Origin: Eurosta solidaginis
Lineage: Eukaryota; Arthropoda; Insecta; Diptera; Tephritidae
Length of the DNA: 64,000 bases
Direction of reading: 5' to 3'
Assembly: GCF_040869045.1 (NCBI RefSeq)
Contig: NC_090321.1
Span: 32,733,426 to 32,797,425, forward strand
The notes under the pieces were generated by a model, which was not told the origin of the DNA, ran no database searches, and saw only the letters and a program-made list of their open reading frames with translations. The position numbers and the translations under genes are program-made. This document shows, piece by piece, positions 24,401-35,998 of this stretch (the stretch's first letter is position 1; each line of letters starts with the position of its first letter).

Positions 24401-25390
24401 ACCATTCGAGAAGTATTTTTATACTCTTAAGCATGCGGAGATGTGGATTTTTGTCGCCTCTTACCACAGGTATGACTATTGCGGGAGTATTTTAAGCCAT
24501 TTAACCCGTACATGTATTCCTAACTTATTGTGAGAATTAATATAACTAATGGCATGGCATTCATATATGCAATATTGTACTATGCGTTGCATAATTTTAG
24601 GCGCACCTGGTATTATTTTTCCATTTCTTATGATAGTTGAGTTTCAACATCAGGGGTCTCTATGTCCTAAAGCAATGTTCATAGGACGTAAAGAAAAAAC
24701 ACTGCCAAATATAAGTTCAACATATTTCTTACTGCAACCTTTAGTTATTTACGCATTTCATCAAATATATAATACAATTTTAACATTATTAAATTACCCA
24801 TCAATCCACTGTCAACGCACTGCTGTTCTTCTTATGACAACCACATCATAGAGCCTCATCAAACACGAAAGCGGCATAAAATATACCTCAAACAGATTTT
24901 GTATCGAAACTGATACACATAAAGGTGTATCAAAATGAAAGTAAATGCGTTTTTGCTTAAATGCGTGTTTATATCCTCCCTTTGAACCAAGCTAATATAT
25001 ATAAAATAAGTTCATATAATCGTGATTTCACAACAGATAAATTTTCTATGCACGCAGCTAATGAACGTAACTCTAATATGCCAACATAAATGAAAATTTA
25101 CATAATTTTTATGAATTCGCAGCTTGTCTCTCACCAAAAAAGCTGTCAAGTTTTTGATAACCAAATAACTGTCATAGACATATAAAAACAATTTCATGCA
25201 CGTGTAAATTGCTGATGAGCTTTATCGCCCCTTTTTAACCTTCAAAGAATAATCAACTGAGTATATCGTGATCTTTTTGCTTTCGCCAAACTCATATAAA
25301 TAGGTATAGACTAAGCCTAAAAGTATGCAATAAAGGGAACAGTTTCAATCTATAATGCAGATATAATTTGTCGATTGTCACGTCTGATGA
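24401..25390. other. Unassigned sequence
   Basis: A 100-codon plus-strand frame at 24549-24851 is hydrophobic and AT-driven, with no recognisable domain, and I do not call it. No other feature is seen. Confidence 0.35.
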
Positions 25391-25394
25391 CGGA

Positions 25395-26110
25395 ATATCC
25401 CGGCTAAACAAGAACAAGGCACCGAGAATAACGACGGACTAATCACCGAGCAGTTCAAGCACAAAGGCGAAGAGTTGATAAAGAGCATGCATTAACTCCT
25501 ATGAAAAGTATGATCGGACGAGCGCATGCCTCCAGGATGAAAATTAGAAAGCATTGGTGAAATCTCGCATCAGCAGACATATCACTGTTGGGATATAAAG
25601 TCGAGTGTGTCAAGGAATTCATCTGTCAGGTAACCAGGGCTTATCGCGGAAAAAATATCAGCTTAGAAATCAACGGGTACCAACAAGTGCTACTTTGTAC
25701 TGAGTAGACAATTTAAAAGTAAATTCCTCTGCTGTATCGAAGAAGATGAGATGGTTCTTGGTGTGCTCTAGTTAAAAGTTCTCCGGCAAATTAATGGCCC
25801 TATCTATGATGCTGACTGCGTATATCAAAGGAGGTATAATAATGAGCAGTATCAGTTTTACTTAAATATGAAGATAGTACAGCGAATAAAAGCATAAAGG
25901 CTCTGCTGGCTAGGTCATGTTATGATAATGGACGAAGAGGCTTCAGCAAAGATCAAGATATTGTTTCAATCGACACCGCCATTTGAAAGCAGAGTAAGAA
26001 GGATATCTTCACTGAGTTGGGAGAGACAGATAGAGAAAGACTTGATCTCCGTTGGTTCCCCCAATTGGCATGAGTTGATGATACCCCATCGATTTCGAAC
26101 TATTTAGGGC
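25395..26110 (+). pseudogene. Old RTE-clade LINE remnant (RT palm-entry motif plus C-terminal domain)
   Basis: Frames of the plus strand give NNDGLITEQFKHKGEELIKS, parallel to the ADGLPAELFKYGGEELVRRM segment of the LINE at 56731. After a large internal deletion come NKCYFVLSRQFKSKF, EEDEMVLGVL, QINGPIYDADCVYQRRYNNE and RLCWLGHVMIMDEEASAKI, which align in order with the C-terminal domain of the same family. Stops and frameshifts are frequent and the catalytic RT core is gone. It is much more diverged than the 44421 and 54891 copies, so it represents an older subfamily. Confidence 0.75.
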
Positions 26111-26712
26111 TCATTTGGTTGAAGTTTATATTTTCTTCAGCTATAAATTACCATAGAAGCTACCACGTTGATGATGTGAGGGCTTAAATGAACTTCATAG
26201 CACGTGACTATGCGTATGAGCGATTTAGGCGTCTGCCTCCATGTCTTTCTGTTTCAAAAAGGTTGTGGGTGGTTAAAAACTGCCTATTGGGTGAACTGTA
26301 GCCTGTATTCTAGAAGAATCTTCCCGATACCGAGGCTTCCTCCCAAATCTAGGGGCGATGGCCGTGGCGGGTGGTTCTTTTTCTCCATTATTAACATTGG
26401 ATTGCTAAGCCCGTCTAGAAAGGTGGATGTTTGCAAGGTCAAATTGATTAGTTTGAAAAAAAGGTTTAGCACAGAGACTGTGAAACGAAGCAAGCCTAGA
26501 TTTAGTGAGTTTGGCAAGGGAGCGGTATCTAAGTCTGGGCAAAGAAAGATGGTACAGAAATAGGCGTGACTGAGAAGGAACAAAAAGTCTTTCACAAAAT
26601 CGAACACCATGAAAAATTGTCTAGCATTTAGTCGACCCAACCACCAGCGAGAGCGATCACATGGTATGCACCATGAAACAGTGGAAGCGAAGAAAATTTG
26701 CACGTTTTACAC
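26111..26712. other. Unassigned sequence
   Basis: Overlapping opposite-strand frames of 119 and 139 codons lie between 26204 and 26703. Neither shows a motif I recognise. Openness on both strands at once points to composition rather than a gene. Confidence 0.35.
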
Positions 26713-26890
26713 TGACTCCGAATGGCACGAGAAGCTTTTCATGGCAGAAATACAACCGAGGGGCGATCCCGCTTAGAAAAACTTTTCTTCTTCTAAATGA
26801 AAAAACAGTTTTTTCCTAAAAATTCGAAGCTTCTTTGCCCGGGGCTTGAACCCAGGCTCTTCGGTGTGCTAGGCGGAGCACGCTACAGGC
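26713..26890 (-). mobile_element. SINE, 5' half (minus strand)
   Basis: Carries the head complement CGGGGCTTGAACCCAGGC (B box) and TGTGCTAGGCGGAGCACGC (A-box side), and the body text GAAGCTTTTCATGGCAGAAA and GAGGGGCGATCCCGCTTAG. The 3' part, with GGCGCGATAACCTCCGAAG in other copies, is absent. It is diverged from the 29359 copy. Confidence 0.75.
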
Positions 26891-28317
26891 ATAGATGTAG
26901 CTAATCGTACAGCTGAATCTCCAATGCAGAAAAGTGGAGCCAAGCGAACTCTTCCAAACTCTCGGAGAGCTCGTTTGATGGATTCGGCGATCTGCGCTGG
27001 TGGAAAGATTTCGGATTTCAGCGAAGGCGGAACGCGAGGTACGAGCTGCAGTCATGATAAGGCAAGACCTACTATAATCATGGGTGTTATGTATATAATT
27101 ACCAGCATTGAAAACCTGTCGGTGGTTGTCATCGTACGAAAAAAGTAGCCGAACGTCAAAACCAAAACACAGCCAAAAATTTAATGCAACAAAATAAGAA
27201 AATAGCCTAAGCCCAAAAGTTTAAAAGTGAAAATCAGAAATTTTACGTGCGCGCCAATGTGTCTCCCTTGTCAACTCCTTTTGAAGTGTCAAACGATATA
27301 TGCGTGTATATGAGTATGTATGTGTATGTGTCAGTGGGTGTCCACGCGCGCTGTTACTACTCAACGCATACCTCTCAGGGGTAGCCATTTTACATTGTTT
27401 GGCGGGTGGCACCAAAACACGGCAAGCTATCCCATGGCAATTAATCTTAATGGGGACGACACTTCATTACGCTTGGCAAATTTGCAATAAATTATGTAAT
27501 ACATATTACATTGGGACACTAACGAACCAAATGCTGTTGCAAGCATAAATGTACATACAAATAGGAGAGCATAACTTTAAAAAGCAAAGAGGTGTCGATG
27601 TTTGCTCGTACAAATATTAGTAGATATATATTTTCATAAAAATTAATGAAATTTAGCACAGTGGCAGCAGTGATAGGCTAAAAGTAACAAGCAGTGATAC
27701 CCCTCCACTTCCTGTCATGTTTGTGTATTTATCTCTGCCGTCCCAACTTGGCGTCAACCCTCATCAAAAAAACGCTAGGAAGGTACAAGCAGTCAACTCA
27801 TTGTACAACTTTTAATGCCAATTAATCTTTCTTTCATATATGAGAATGTACATTGATGACAGTTTTAAGTTACTGGCGCCGGCACGTGACTATACGTCCA
27901 TGCGACTGGTGTTCCATTTTAGATTTTAAGTCATTTCATGTAGTTGTTGTGTGCTGCCTGGTATCTTTGGTTTGTGATTTGTTACATAGGCGACGGCTGT
28001 AGCAGTTATTTACTATATAGATATGAAGGGGATTTATTTATACTAATTTAGAGCTATGAAATGAACTTGATTCTTGTGTATCCTATGCTTCATGTTGTTA
28101 AAATTTGTTAGTCAACCCACTGCTTCAGTGTATTCTCGCTATATTTACTTCATACTCAGAATTTCAAATGCACACATTTTCTTGCTAACTTACTTGCTCA
28201 TCTTAGGAAACGTGAACGTTTTGGATGAAAAGGAAGCCAACTATATACTAAGGAAAGACGATCACCATATTTTTATAAAGGGAATTTAATCCCGCTTTTT
28301 AATTTAGACTGCGTCAC
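26891..28317. other. Unassigned sequence with a short microsatellite
   Basis: No supported gene. About 27296-27340 holds a short imperfect GTATATGA/GTATGTGT tract. Frames at 26924-27148 and 27300-27548 lack any recognisable domain. Confidence 0.35.
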
Positions 28318-28400
28318 CAGCTAGATTGAACTGGCCGGTCAATAAAAAGCTCACGTATACTGAATCTGTCCATGTGTCGTCACCGGCTAGAATGATGAAA
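28318..28400 (-). mobile_element. LINE 3'-end fragment (same family as 18446)
   Basis: AGATTGAACTGGCCGGTC, then TGAATCTGTCCATGTGTCG, is the reverse complement of the 3' tail seen at 19050-19115 (GACACATTCAGTCCATATG, then GACCGGCCAGTTCAACC). It is short and diverged. Confidence 0.6.
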
Positions 28401-28725
28401 ATCATGAGACCTAGGCCGCCAAAAGTTTCAGCTATTCCAGAAAAAACCGAGGTACGTAAAACTACTTATTATGCAAAAATTGCCAGGAATCTTATCTAGT
28501 TTGAGATCCCAAGTTTGACGAATATTAAATAATGTCCTCTTCTTTACAAATGCAAAAAGGATTTCGCCGATCATTAGGCAGGCGTTAGGTTGCCGCAATA
28601 TTTGTACGCACCTGTATGTTGGTATTTCTGTTTGGTGCTTTCTTATTATATTTATAATCTAAATACCCTCTGTCCACGGCGCAATGCCCACGAAAAAAAT
28701 ATAACATAAAAATGTTGAGATACAC
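28401..28725. other. Unassigned sequence
   Basis: Nothing supported. It contains no ORF of note and no clear repeat. Confidence 0.35.
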
Positions 28726-29032
28726 TCAGACATGAACACGAAAACAGTTCCAGATAATTGAAACAATGATCTTGAAACAGTCCCGAAAATATCCCGAAAT
28801 TATAGCGCACACAAACGCGAAATATTCCCAGGATGCGACTGCTTGATCCATAGATAGAACGATATATTGGTCTTCAAAAAAGTTGTGGCTCAATATTCCC
28901 CAAGTTTTTACCGAATCATCCCTAAATGGTCTTAAAATAGTTCCGAAAATTATCTCGAAATGATCATGCAATTGTTCTAAAGTAATCCAAAGGAAACCCA
29001 CTGATATGATTCTGGAACAGTCTTGAAATGAA
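28726..29032. repeat. Decayed 11-bp-phased relative of the 89-bp satellite (left part)
   Basis: Recurrent TCCCGAAAAT, ATCCCGAAATTAT and CTAAATGGTCTTAAAATAG motifs at multiples of about 11 bp recall the satellite subunit CGAAATGATCC, but there is no 89-bp period. The array is interrupted on the right by a HINE insertion at 29033-29880 and appears to resume at 30185. Confidence 0.6.
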
Positions 29033-29880
29033 ACAAGTAAGGAAGGCTAAGTTCGGTTGTAACCAACATTACATACTCAGCTGCCAAATTACAGCTTGCA
29101 AAACTTTTAAATTACCTTCTTTTAAAAGTGGGCGACTCCACGCCCATTGTTCAAAATTTTACTAACTTTCTATTCTGTGTCATAAAGCGAACCCACATAT
29201 CAAGTTTGATCGCTTTATCCGCCTTCGGGATGACTTATCGCAATTTTTCGGTTTTTCGATATCGAAAAAGTGGGCGCGGCTGTAGTCCGATTTAGGTCAT
29301 TTAAAGGTCGATCTGAGATGAGTGCCCAGGAACTTACACATCAAATTTCATTAAGATAAAAAAAAAAAAAAATAAATGTAAGGCGCGATAACCTCCGAAG
29401 AGATCTAAGGCCGAGCTTCTCTTCCAATTTGCGTCGTGCTCCTCTTGATTTTTCCCTACAAATTGGCCGGACGGGACCTACATGTTTTATGCCGACTCCG
29501 AACGGCATCTGCAAGGCAGATGAGTTTTCACTGAGAGCTTTTCATGGCAGAAATACAATCGGAGCGCTTGCCAGACACTGCCGAGGGGCGACCCCGCTTA
29601 GAAAAATTTTCTTCTAATTGAAAAATTTTATTTCTAAAATTTTGATGTTGCTTTGCCCGGGAGTTGAACCCAGGGCATACGGTGTGATAGGCGGAGCACG
29701 CTACCATCACACCACGGTGGCCGCCATTTCATTAAGATACCTCAATATTTACTCAATTTATCGTGTTTACGGAGAGACGGACGGACGGTCATGGCTAAAT
29801 TAATTTCTATTTCGAATTTTTATGCCGTTATGCGAACAAAATTAATATACTCTGTGAGCTCTGTTCAGCTGAGTATAAAA
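29033..29880 (-). mobile_element. HINE (INE-1/DINE-1-like, Helentron-related), short form, with nested SINE
   Basis: The minus-orientation 3' terminus is at the left: ACAAGTAAGGAAGGCTAAGT with the hairpin half-sites TTCGG...AACC. The 5' terminus is at the right: TATACTCTGTGAGCTCTG, then TTCAGCTGAGTATAAAA. The subterminal ACTCAGCTG sequences are inverted relative to each other. Internal landmarks are GGGCGACTCCACGCCC and TCGATATCGAAAAAGTGGGC. On the minus strand the CCGTCCGTCC-type run sits next to the 5' end, as in Drosophila INE-1. Family identity rests on remembered architecture. It belongs to the short form that lacks the 130-bp minisatellite, and it carries a SINE at 29359-29725. Confidence 0.75.
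29359..29725 (-). mobile_element. Complete tRNA-derived SINE with 14-bp target duplication
   Basis: In the minus-strand sense, the head reads GGCGGCCACCGTGGTGTGAT then GGTAGCGTGCTCCGCC (A-box region), with B box GGGTTCAACTCCCGG. The body follows, and the tail is AGGTTATCGCGCCTTACATT then T/A-rich sequence. The target-site duplication ATTTCATTAAGATA is exact at 29345-29358 and 29726-29739, and the flanks join perfectly into the host HINE. Length is about 367 bp. The A/B boxes imply RNA polymerase III transcription from an internal promoter. It is the best reference copy in the window. Confidence 0.9.
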
Positions 29881-29914
29881 ATTACAGAACCGATTTGAAA
29901 CTACCTGACGAAAC

Positions 29915-30170
29915 GGTGGCTACCGTGGTGTGGTGGTAGCGTTCTACGCCTACTACACCACAGGTACTGGGTTCAAGTCCAGGGCAAAGTATGAAATAAG
30001 TTTTTTCTGTTAAAAAAAAAAAGTTTTTGAAAGTAGCTGCCATTTGGAGTCAGCATAAAAATATATAGGTCCCGTCCCGCCAATTTGTATGTAAATTTAA
30101 TAGGAGCCCGACGTAAATTGGAAAAGAAGCTCAGCCTTAATCTCCTCCGAGGTAAATCGCGCCAAGTATT
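29915..30170 (+). mobile_element. SINE copy, plus strand, diverged body
   Basis: Head GGTGGCTACCGTGGTGTGGT with GGTAGCGTTCTACGCC and B box GGGTTCAAGTCCAGG. The body is shortened but keeps CATTTGGAGTCAGCATAAAA, GGTCCCGTCCCGCCAATTTG and CTCCTCCGAGGTAAATCGCG, the counterparts of the 3' tail. It lies only about 35 bp beyond the HINE end, so two SINE insertions cluster here. Confidence 0.8.
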
Positions 30171-30184
30171 AATCGTTTTATGGT

Positions 30185-31125
30185 CTCGGCGTTAGTATTA
30201 CGAAAACAACCAGGAAACTGGTGTGAAACTGTCACGAAAAGATCTCGATTACAATCCCAAAGTGGTCCCGAAATTGTTTAAGAAGTCTTGAAATAGCCCT
30301 GAAAAGGTCACTTAAACAATCGCGAAATGGTCTCTGAATAGTCGCAAAGTAATCTGATGCGAAACAGTCCCGATAAGATTTCAATTACAATACCAAAATG
30401 GTCCCGAAATTGTTTAAGAAGTCATCAAATAGCCCTGAAAAGGTCACTTAAACAATTGCGGAACGGTCTCAGAATAGTCGCAAAGTAATCTTAAAATAAT
30501 CCTAAAACGATTTGAACACAATAAATAATCCTTAAGTAATCTAGAAATAGTGCCAAAATGATTCTGAACATTGAAGTTAAAGAAATAATCCCGAAACATC
30601 CCAGTTAATATTCCATAAACAACAGAAATGTATGCCGCCATGGCTCAAAAATTATAGGATCCGTACCGTTGTGATTCAGAAGTAGCCCCACCCAAAAAAC
30701 GCCGTGAAATGATCCGCATTGGCTTAAGATAGTCTGAGAAATATCACGGAATGATCATTAAGTTATCCTGTAAGTAACGCAAAAACTGACAACTTTTCCA
30801 AGCCACAATTATTCTGCGATAGTCTCGAAATGATCGGTACTATTGTGAAATTGTCGTTAAGCGATCAAAAACAATCATAAATGATGAAAGAAACTCATCA
30901 CACTCAGAAAATGCGAAGTCATTCCGAAACTGTATCCCGGAAGTCCCGAATAGATTCTTACAGAATCCCAAAATAGTTCCGAATTGATTCCGGGATAAAC
31001 TCAAAATATTCCCTAAATTATCTCGAAAAAATACCCAGAATAAACCAGATGCAGAGAAATTTCCGATGTGGTCCTTAAATAGTCGCGCAAGATTCCGAAA
31101 TTTCCACCAAATAATTGTAACATCA
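30185..31125. repeat. Decayed 11-bp-phased relative of the 89-bp satellite (right part)
   Basis: Units step by 11 bases: CGAAATTGTTT, AAGAAGTCTTG, AAATAGCCCTG, and near 30490 CTTAAAATAAT, CCTAAAACGAT, then AAATAGTGCCA, AAATGATTCTG. An internal duplication of about 130 bp is visible: GGTCCCGAAATTGTTTAAGA occurs near 30263 and 30400. This is the same motif family as the satellite but without the 89-bp order. Confidence 0.65.
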
Positions 31126-31299
31126 TACCAGATTTGACACTTTCCACTTTCCCCTAATTAATGAGTCCTCATTGTAAGTATCTAAGATGCAAACAATTGG
31201 AAAGCGAATATAAATGTGACCCATGTACCAGAAATAGTTGGTTATTTTTTTGCGTTAACAGCGCTTGGTCTGAGGTAAATAAGTTCAGAGTTATAGACA

Positions 31300-32065
31300 T
31301 TCATAAAAAGCTTTCAGGGGTTTGGAGGGGAGGGAGAATAGTTAGAAGCTTCTCACGTTTCAAAAATTGTATAGTCCTCTATATGTCTGACCCATTAACT
31401 TTAGGTTATTGGTCTGAGGTAAATATATTCGGAGATGGTAGTTTTTAAGAAGAGTTCAGTCGGTTGAACGGGAAGGGATGGTAGCGCGACAAAGCTGTTT
31501 TATCTCTTTAAAGTCTATAAAAATAATATCGCTCTTCAAAGTCAATGAGTTTACATTTATAATGGCTTAAAATAATAAAAAAAAGTTACTGATCCCAAGG
31601 GGGAAGGGTCATCCCTCTCTTTTCAAGAAATAAAGCCAGTAGATCCTTTCATATGACTGTCTATATCTATTTCAAATATCACCTAAATCTCTTCATTCGT
31701 TGCGGTGTCATTGAGTCACAAAGCGATTTTAAAATTATTCAAAAGTTACAATTCTCAGGGTGCATGGGAACCTCTTCGCCTTTCAAAAATAAATTGGCCA
31801 GTAGATCCCTCTGCGTGCAAAATTAAGTGCCAGATCACATGTGACTCACATTCGCAGTCACCACGCCAGTATAATGCCGAAAATTGCATAAAGGCATTGA
31901 GCTTTACTGTCACTCGCTGAAGCGAATGAATGCTTTTATGTGATAAGAATTGTGACTGAGTCGAGAAAATATGAATCGTTGCGTTATACATAATTTAATC
32001 CATTCAACCGCTCTGACGTGATTGAGTCACAAAGAAAATAGATATCCTTTGAACATCTATAATAT
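31300..32065. repeat. Diverged repeat related to the satellite linkers
   Basis: Contains repeated modules with GGGGGAAGGGTCATCC, GCCAGTAGATCC (twice, near 31635 and 31797) and TGATTGAGTCACAAAG or CATTGAGTCACAAAG (near 31710 and 32018). These are the same ordered motifs as in the linker repeats at 1599-2550. It is much more diverged and has no satellite around it. Confidence 0.5.
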
Positions 32066-32270
32066 TGAAATAAAGTGACACTGATAACTCTGGACTTCAA
32101 GGGATTGATAAGCGCAATACAAAGCTTTGTAGCTTCGCAGCTTCTGCAACTTAATTGTCAACTTCACCTACCGAGGGGAGTCCCGTTACAAATATAAATG
32201 CATTATACCCACATTTAGCAAGTAAAGCTCTGGCGATCTCAAGTTGCTCTTATGAACGAACTCATCATCA

Positions 32271-34477
32271 ACAAGTAAGGAAGGTTAAGTTCGGGTGTAA
32301 CCGAATATTACATACTCAGTTGAGAGCTATGGTGACAACATAAGGAAAATAACCATGTAGGAAAATGAACCGAGGGAAACCCTGGAATGTGTTTGTATGA
32401 CATGCGTATCAAATGAAAGGCATTAAAGAGTATTTTATGAGGGAGTGGACCATAGTTCTATAGGTGGACGCCATTTAGGGATATAGCCATAAAGGTGGAT
32501 CAGGGTTGACTCTAGAATGCGTTTGTACGATATGGGTATCAAATGAAAGGTGTTAATGAGTATTTTAAAAGGGAGTAATCCTTAGTTCCATAGGTGGACG
32601 CCGTTTCGAGATATCGCCATAAAGGTGGACCAGAGGTGACCCTAGAATTTGTTTGTACAATATGGGTATCAAAAGAAAGGTGTTAATGAGTATTTTAAAA
32701 GGGAGGGGGCCTTAGTTCAATAGGTGGATGCCGTTTCGAAATATCGCCATAAAAGTGGACCAGGGGTGACTCTAGAATGTGTTTGTACGATATGGGTATC
32801 AAATTAAAGGTATTGATGAGGGTTTTAAAAGGGAGTGGTGGTTGTTGTATAGGTGGTCGCCTTTTCGAGATATCGCCATAAAGGTGGACCAGGGGTGACT
32901 CTAGAATTTGTTTGTACAATATGGGCATCAAATGAATGGTGTTAATGAGTATTTTAAAAGGGAGTGGGCCTTAGTTCTATAGGCGGATGCCGTTTCGAAA
33001 TATCGCCACAAAGGTGGACCAGGGGTGACTCTAGAATGTGTTTGTACGATATGGGTATCAAATTAAAGGTATTATTGAGAGTTTTAAAAGGGAGTGGTAA
33101 TAGTTGTATATGTGAAGGCGTTTTCCAGATATCGACCAAAATGTGGACCAGGGTGACCCAGAACATTATCTGTTGGATACCGCTAATTTATTTACATATG
33201 TAATACCTGCCAAGATTTTAAGGGTTTTTTATTTCGCCCTGCAGAACTTTTTCATTTTCTTCTACTTAATATGGTAGGTGTCACAACCATTTTATAGAGT
33301 TTTTTCTAAAGTTATATTTCGCGTCAATAAAACAATCCAATTACCTTACCATGTTTAATCCCTTTTTTCGTATTTGGTATAGAATTATGGTATGTTTTTC
33401 ATTTTTCGTAATTTTCGATATCGAAAAAGTGGGCGTGGTCATAGTTGGATTTCGTTCATTTTTTATACCAAGAAAAAGTGAGTTCAAGTAAGCACGTGAA
33501 CTAAGTTCATTAAGGATATGTCGATTTTTGCTCAAGTTATCGTGTTAACGGCCACGCGGAAGGACAGACGGACGACTGTGTATAAAAACTGGGCGTGGCA
33601 TCAACAGATTCCGCCTATTTTCACAGAAAACAGTTAGCGTCATAAAATCTATGCCCCTACCAAATTTCATAAGGATTGGTTAATTTTTGTTCGACTTATG
33701 GCGTTAAAAGTATCCTAGACAAATTAAATGAAAAAAGGCGGAGCCACGCCCATTTTGAAATTTTCTTTTATTTTTGTATTTTGTTGCACCACATCATTAC
33801 TGGAGTTGAATGTTCACATAATTTACTTATATACTGTAAAGATATTAAATTTTTTGTTAAAATTTTACTTTAAAAAAATTTTTTTTTTAAAAGTGGGCGT
33901 GGTCCTTCTCCGATTTTGCTAATTTTTATTAAGCGTACATATAGTAATAGCAGTAATGTTCCTGCCAAATTTCATCATGATATCTTCAACGACTGCCAAA
34001 TTACAGCTTGCAAATTTTTAAATTACCTTCTTTTAAAAGTGGGCGGAGCCACGCCCATTGTACAAAATTTTACTAATTTTCTATTCTGCGTCATAATTTC
34101 AACTCACCTACCAAGTTTCATCGCTTTACCCGTCTTTTGTAATGAATTATCGCACTCTTTCTGTTTTTCGAAATTTTCGATATCGAAAAAGTGGGCGTGG
34201 TTATAGTCCGATATCGTTCATTTTAAATATCGATCTGAGATGAGTGCTCAGGAACCTACATACCAAATTTCATCAAGATACCTCAAAATTTACTCAAGTT
34301 ATCGTGTTAACGGACGGACGGACGGACGGACATGGCTCAATCAAATTTTTTTTCGATCCTGATTATTTTGATATATGGAAGTCTATATCTTTCTCGATTC
34401 CTTTATATATGTACAACCAACCGTTATCCAATCAAATTTAATATACTCTTTGAGCTCTGCTCAACTGAGTATAAAAA
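32271..34477 (-). mobile_element. HINE long form with 130-bp minisatellite
   Basis: Left end ACAAGTAAGGAAGGTTAAGT plus hairpin TTCGGGTGTAACCGAA. Right end GAGCTCTGCTCAACTGAGTA then TAAAAA. The subterminal inverted motif is ACTCAGTTGAG. Six minisatellite units (32391-33170) are followed by unique core sequence with repeated GTGGGCGTGG and CGGAGCCACGCC boxes, TCGATATCGAAAAAGTGGGC and a GGACGGACGGACGG run near the right end. Length is 2.2 kb. There is no coding capacity, so it would depend on an autonomous Helentron in trans. Confidence 0.75.
32385..33170. repeat. 130-bp minisatellite inside HINE (six units)
   Basis: GTTTGTAC-type unit starts fall at 32391 (variant TATGAC), 32521, 32651, 32781, 32910 and 33040, spacing 129-130 bp. 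Each unit holds ATATCGCCATAAAGGTGGAC and GGTGACTCTAGAAT. Units vary by substitutions and there is no higher-order pattern. Confidence 0.9.
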
Positions 34478-35167
34478 TGATTTATTTTGAAATATATTTA
34501 CCTATCCATATACATATTAATCCATTTACTTTCAGTTACACATAATACGTGTATACATAACTAAATAAATATCAACATATTAAGCTGAATAATTAATTTA
34601 TTCACTTGGCCTTAAGTTTCAAACTATTCATAAATTTTCGCTTGATTTATAAGTAGCCTCATAAATAATAAGCGTCGTATTTGTGTCATTCTCACTATCC
34701 ACCCACACTCGCGCCACTAAGATCACCAAAATATGGCATTTCAAATTAATTGGCTTACAACAACAATATTTCATAGAATCTTTGTTGGCACAAAGCTTTT
34801 TTTGCTTAACAAATGTTATAGATTTCAGCTGAAGAGCTAATTGGAAGTTGAATTATGAAACCAATTATGTCACAGAATGTTTTATTTGTTGCTTTTTCTG
34901 GTATGCTCTTTTTATCATTCAACTAACTGGAGTTTGAATAAAATTAATTAACTGTGAGGGGCAAACAAAATTTTAGTGCATTTGAACCTGTCAAACTGTA
35001 ACGTAATTTGGAACCATGATTCAATTACTAGAGGTTTGTTCTCCAATGATGACAGATCTTTGACACTCCCAAATTGAAAAACCTGGACGGGTTGCTTTTA
35101 CGTAGTAAGGAAAACGGGGAATAATTCAATCCCCTTCAGTGAAAATTGTAGTAGGAAAGTATCCTTG
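34478..35167. other. Unassigned AT-rich sequence
   Basis: No ORF, RNA gene or repeat recognised between the HINE and the LTR element. Confidence 0.4.
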
Positions 35168-35171
35168 GTAG

Positions 35172-35432
35172 TATCACGATGGCATATCTACTTACGTTTG
35201 TCAGAGTTCCGAATAATTAATTAGACGCACGCTAGTTTATTTAATGTTAAATGAAGAAAGTATTATTATTAGAAATAATGAATATACACTTTAATGTAAT
35301 TTAAGTGAATTATGATTTTGTTAAATACGACGTTTCGTTCTGAAGGTTCGAGACAGACTGCTTCGTCTCGCTCATTTCATTTCTCTCCTCAAATCGTCTT
35401 TTACTTAGTTAGAGTTGCCATGTCGGCTGACA
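35172..35432 (-). repeat. 3' LTR
   Basis: Sense-strand start TGTCAGCCGACATGG, end GCCATCGTGATA. It is preceded on the sense strand by a purine-rich AGGAAAGGCCGAA tract that could serve as polypurine tract. The integrase frame runs 10 codons into this LTR before its stop (35401-35403). I found no difference from the other LTR. Confidence 0.92.
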
Positions 35433-35997
35433 ATTCGGCCTTTCCTGACTCCAAATCGACCTCGATTTGATCAGGGTCGTCGTCGTCGTCGTATTCGTCG
35501 AGCTCGGGTGCACTGTGACACCAGGGCTTTATTTTGTCGGTACTAAATATTGAGCAGAATTTGCGATTTGTTATTTTTATACCAGGAATATCTTCTATGA
35601 GGTATCGGTCGTTTCCCAAGCTTCGGGTAATAACGTATGGACCGCGAAACTTGGGTTCCAGCTTTCTCGATTCGCCAGTTGCTGCTGGCTCGTTCTCAAT
35701 AACAACGAGGTTACCTTCAGTGTATGTTGTCGGAGTACGGTGCTTATCGTCGAACCTACGTTTCCATTTTTCTCGTTCGTGGTTAATATTTTCAAGGGCT
35801 TGTTGCCGTTTTTCGTCGATTGGTAGCGGATTCGGATTATCGGTTGTATCGTGAATAGCTGCAATTAGCTTATTTTGTACGATATCGCGGAGACGAAAAT
35901 TAAAAATTAGTTCGTTCGGCGAATAACCTGACGTATCGTTGCGCTGTGAGTTGACTGACCATTGCACGTTTCGTAGATGACAATCCCACTTCTGATA
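35401..35997 (-). pseudogene. Integrase C-terminal fragment (Ty3/gypsy pol)
   Basis: The frame is open from 35997 to the stop at 35401 (the longest ATG-type start gives 188 residues). Residues YQKWDCHLRNVQWSVNSQRN then DTSGYSPNELIFNF match the region following the DDE core of gypsy integrases (pattern W...L..VQW..N......G.SP.EL.F). Further on, KFRGPYVITRSLGNDRYLIE is a GPY/F module, which contributes to integrase DNA binding and multimerisation. The DDE catalytic core is missing because the upstream coding sequence was deleted at the LTR junction. An acidic tail (a run of Asp) ends the protein, whose last ten residues come from the LTR. Confidence 0.9.
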
Positions 35998-35998
35998 T

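Noticed and set aside
26204..26703. Opposed ORFs of 119 (+) and 139 (-) codons
   Set aside because: Openness on both strands together and no recognisable motif; treated as compositional.
29640..29725. A genuine tRNA gene on the minus strand
   Set aside because: A and B boxes are present but no complete cloverleaf, and the same sequence heads several dispersed SINE copies.
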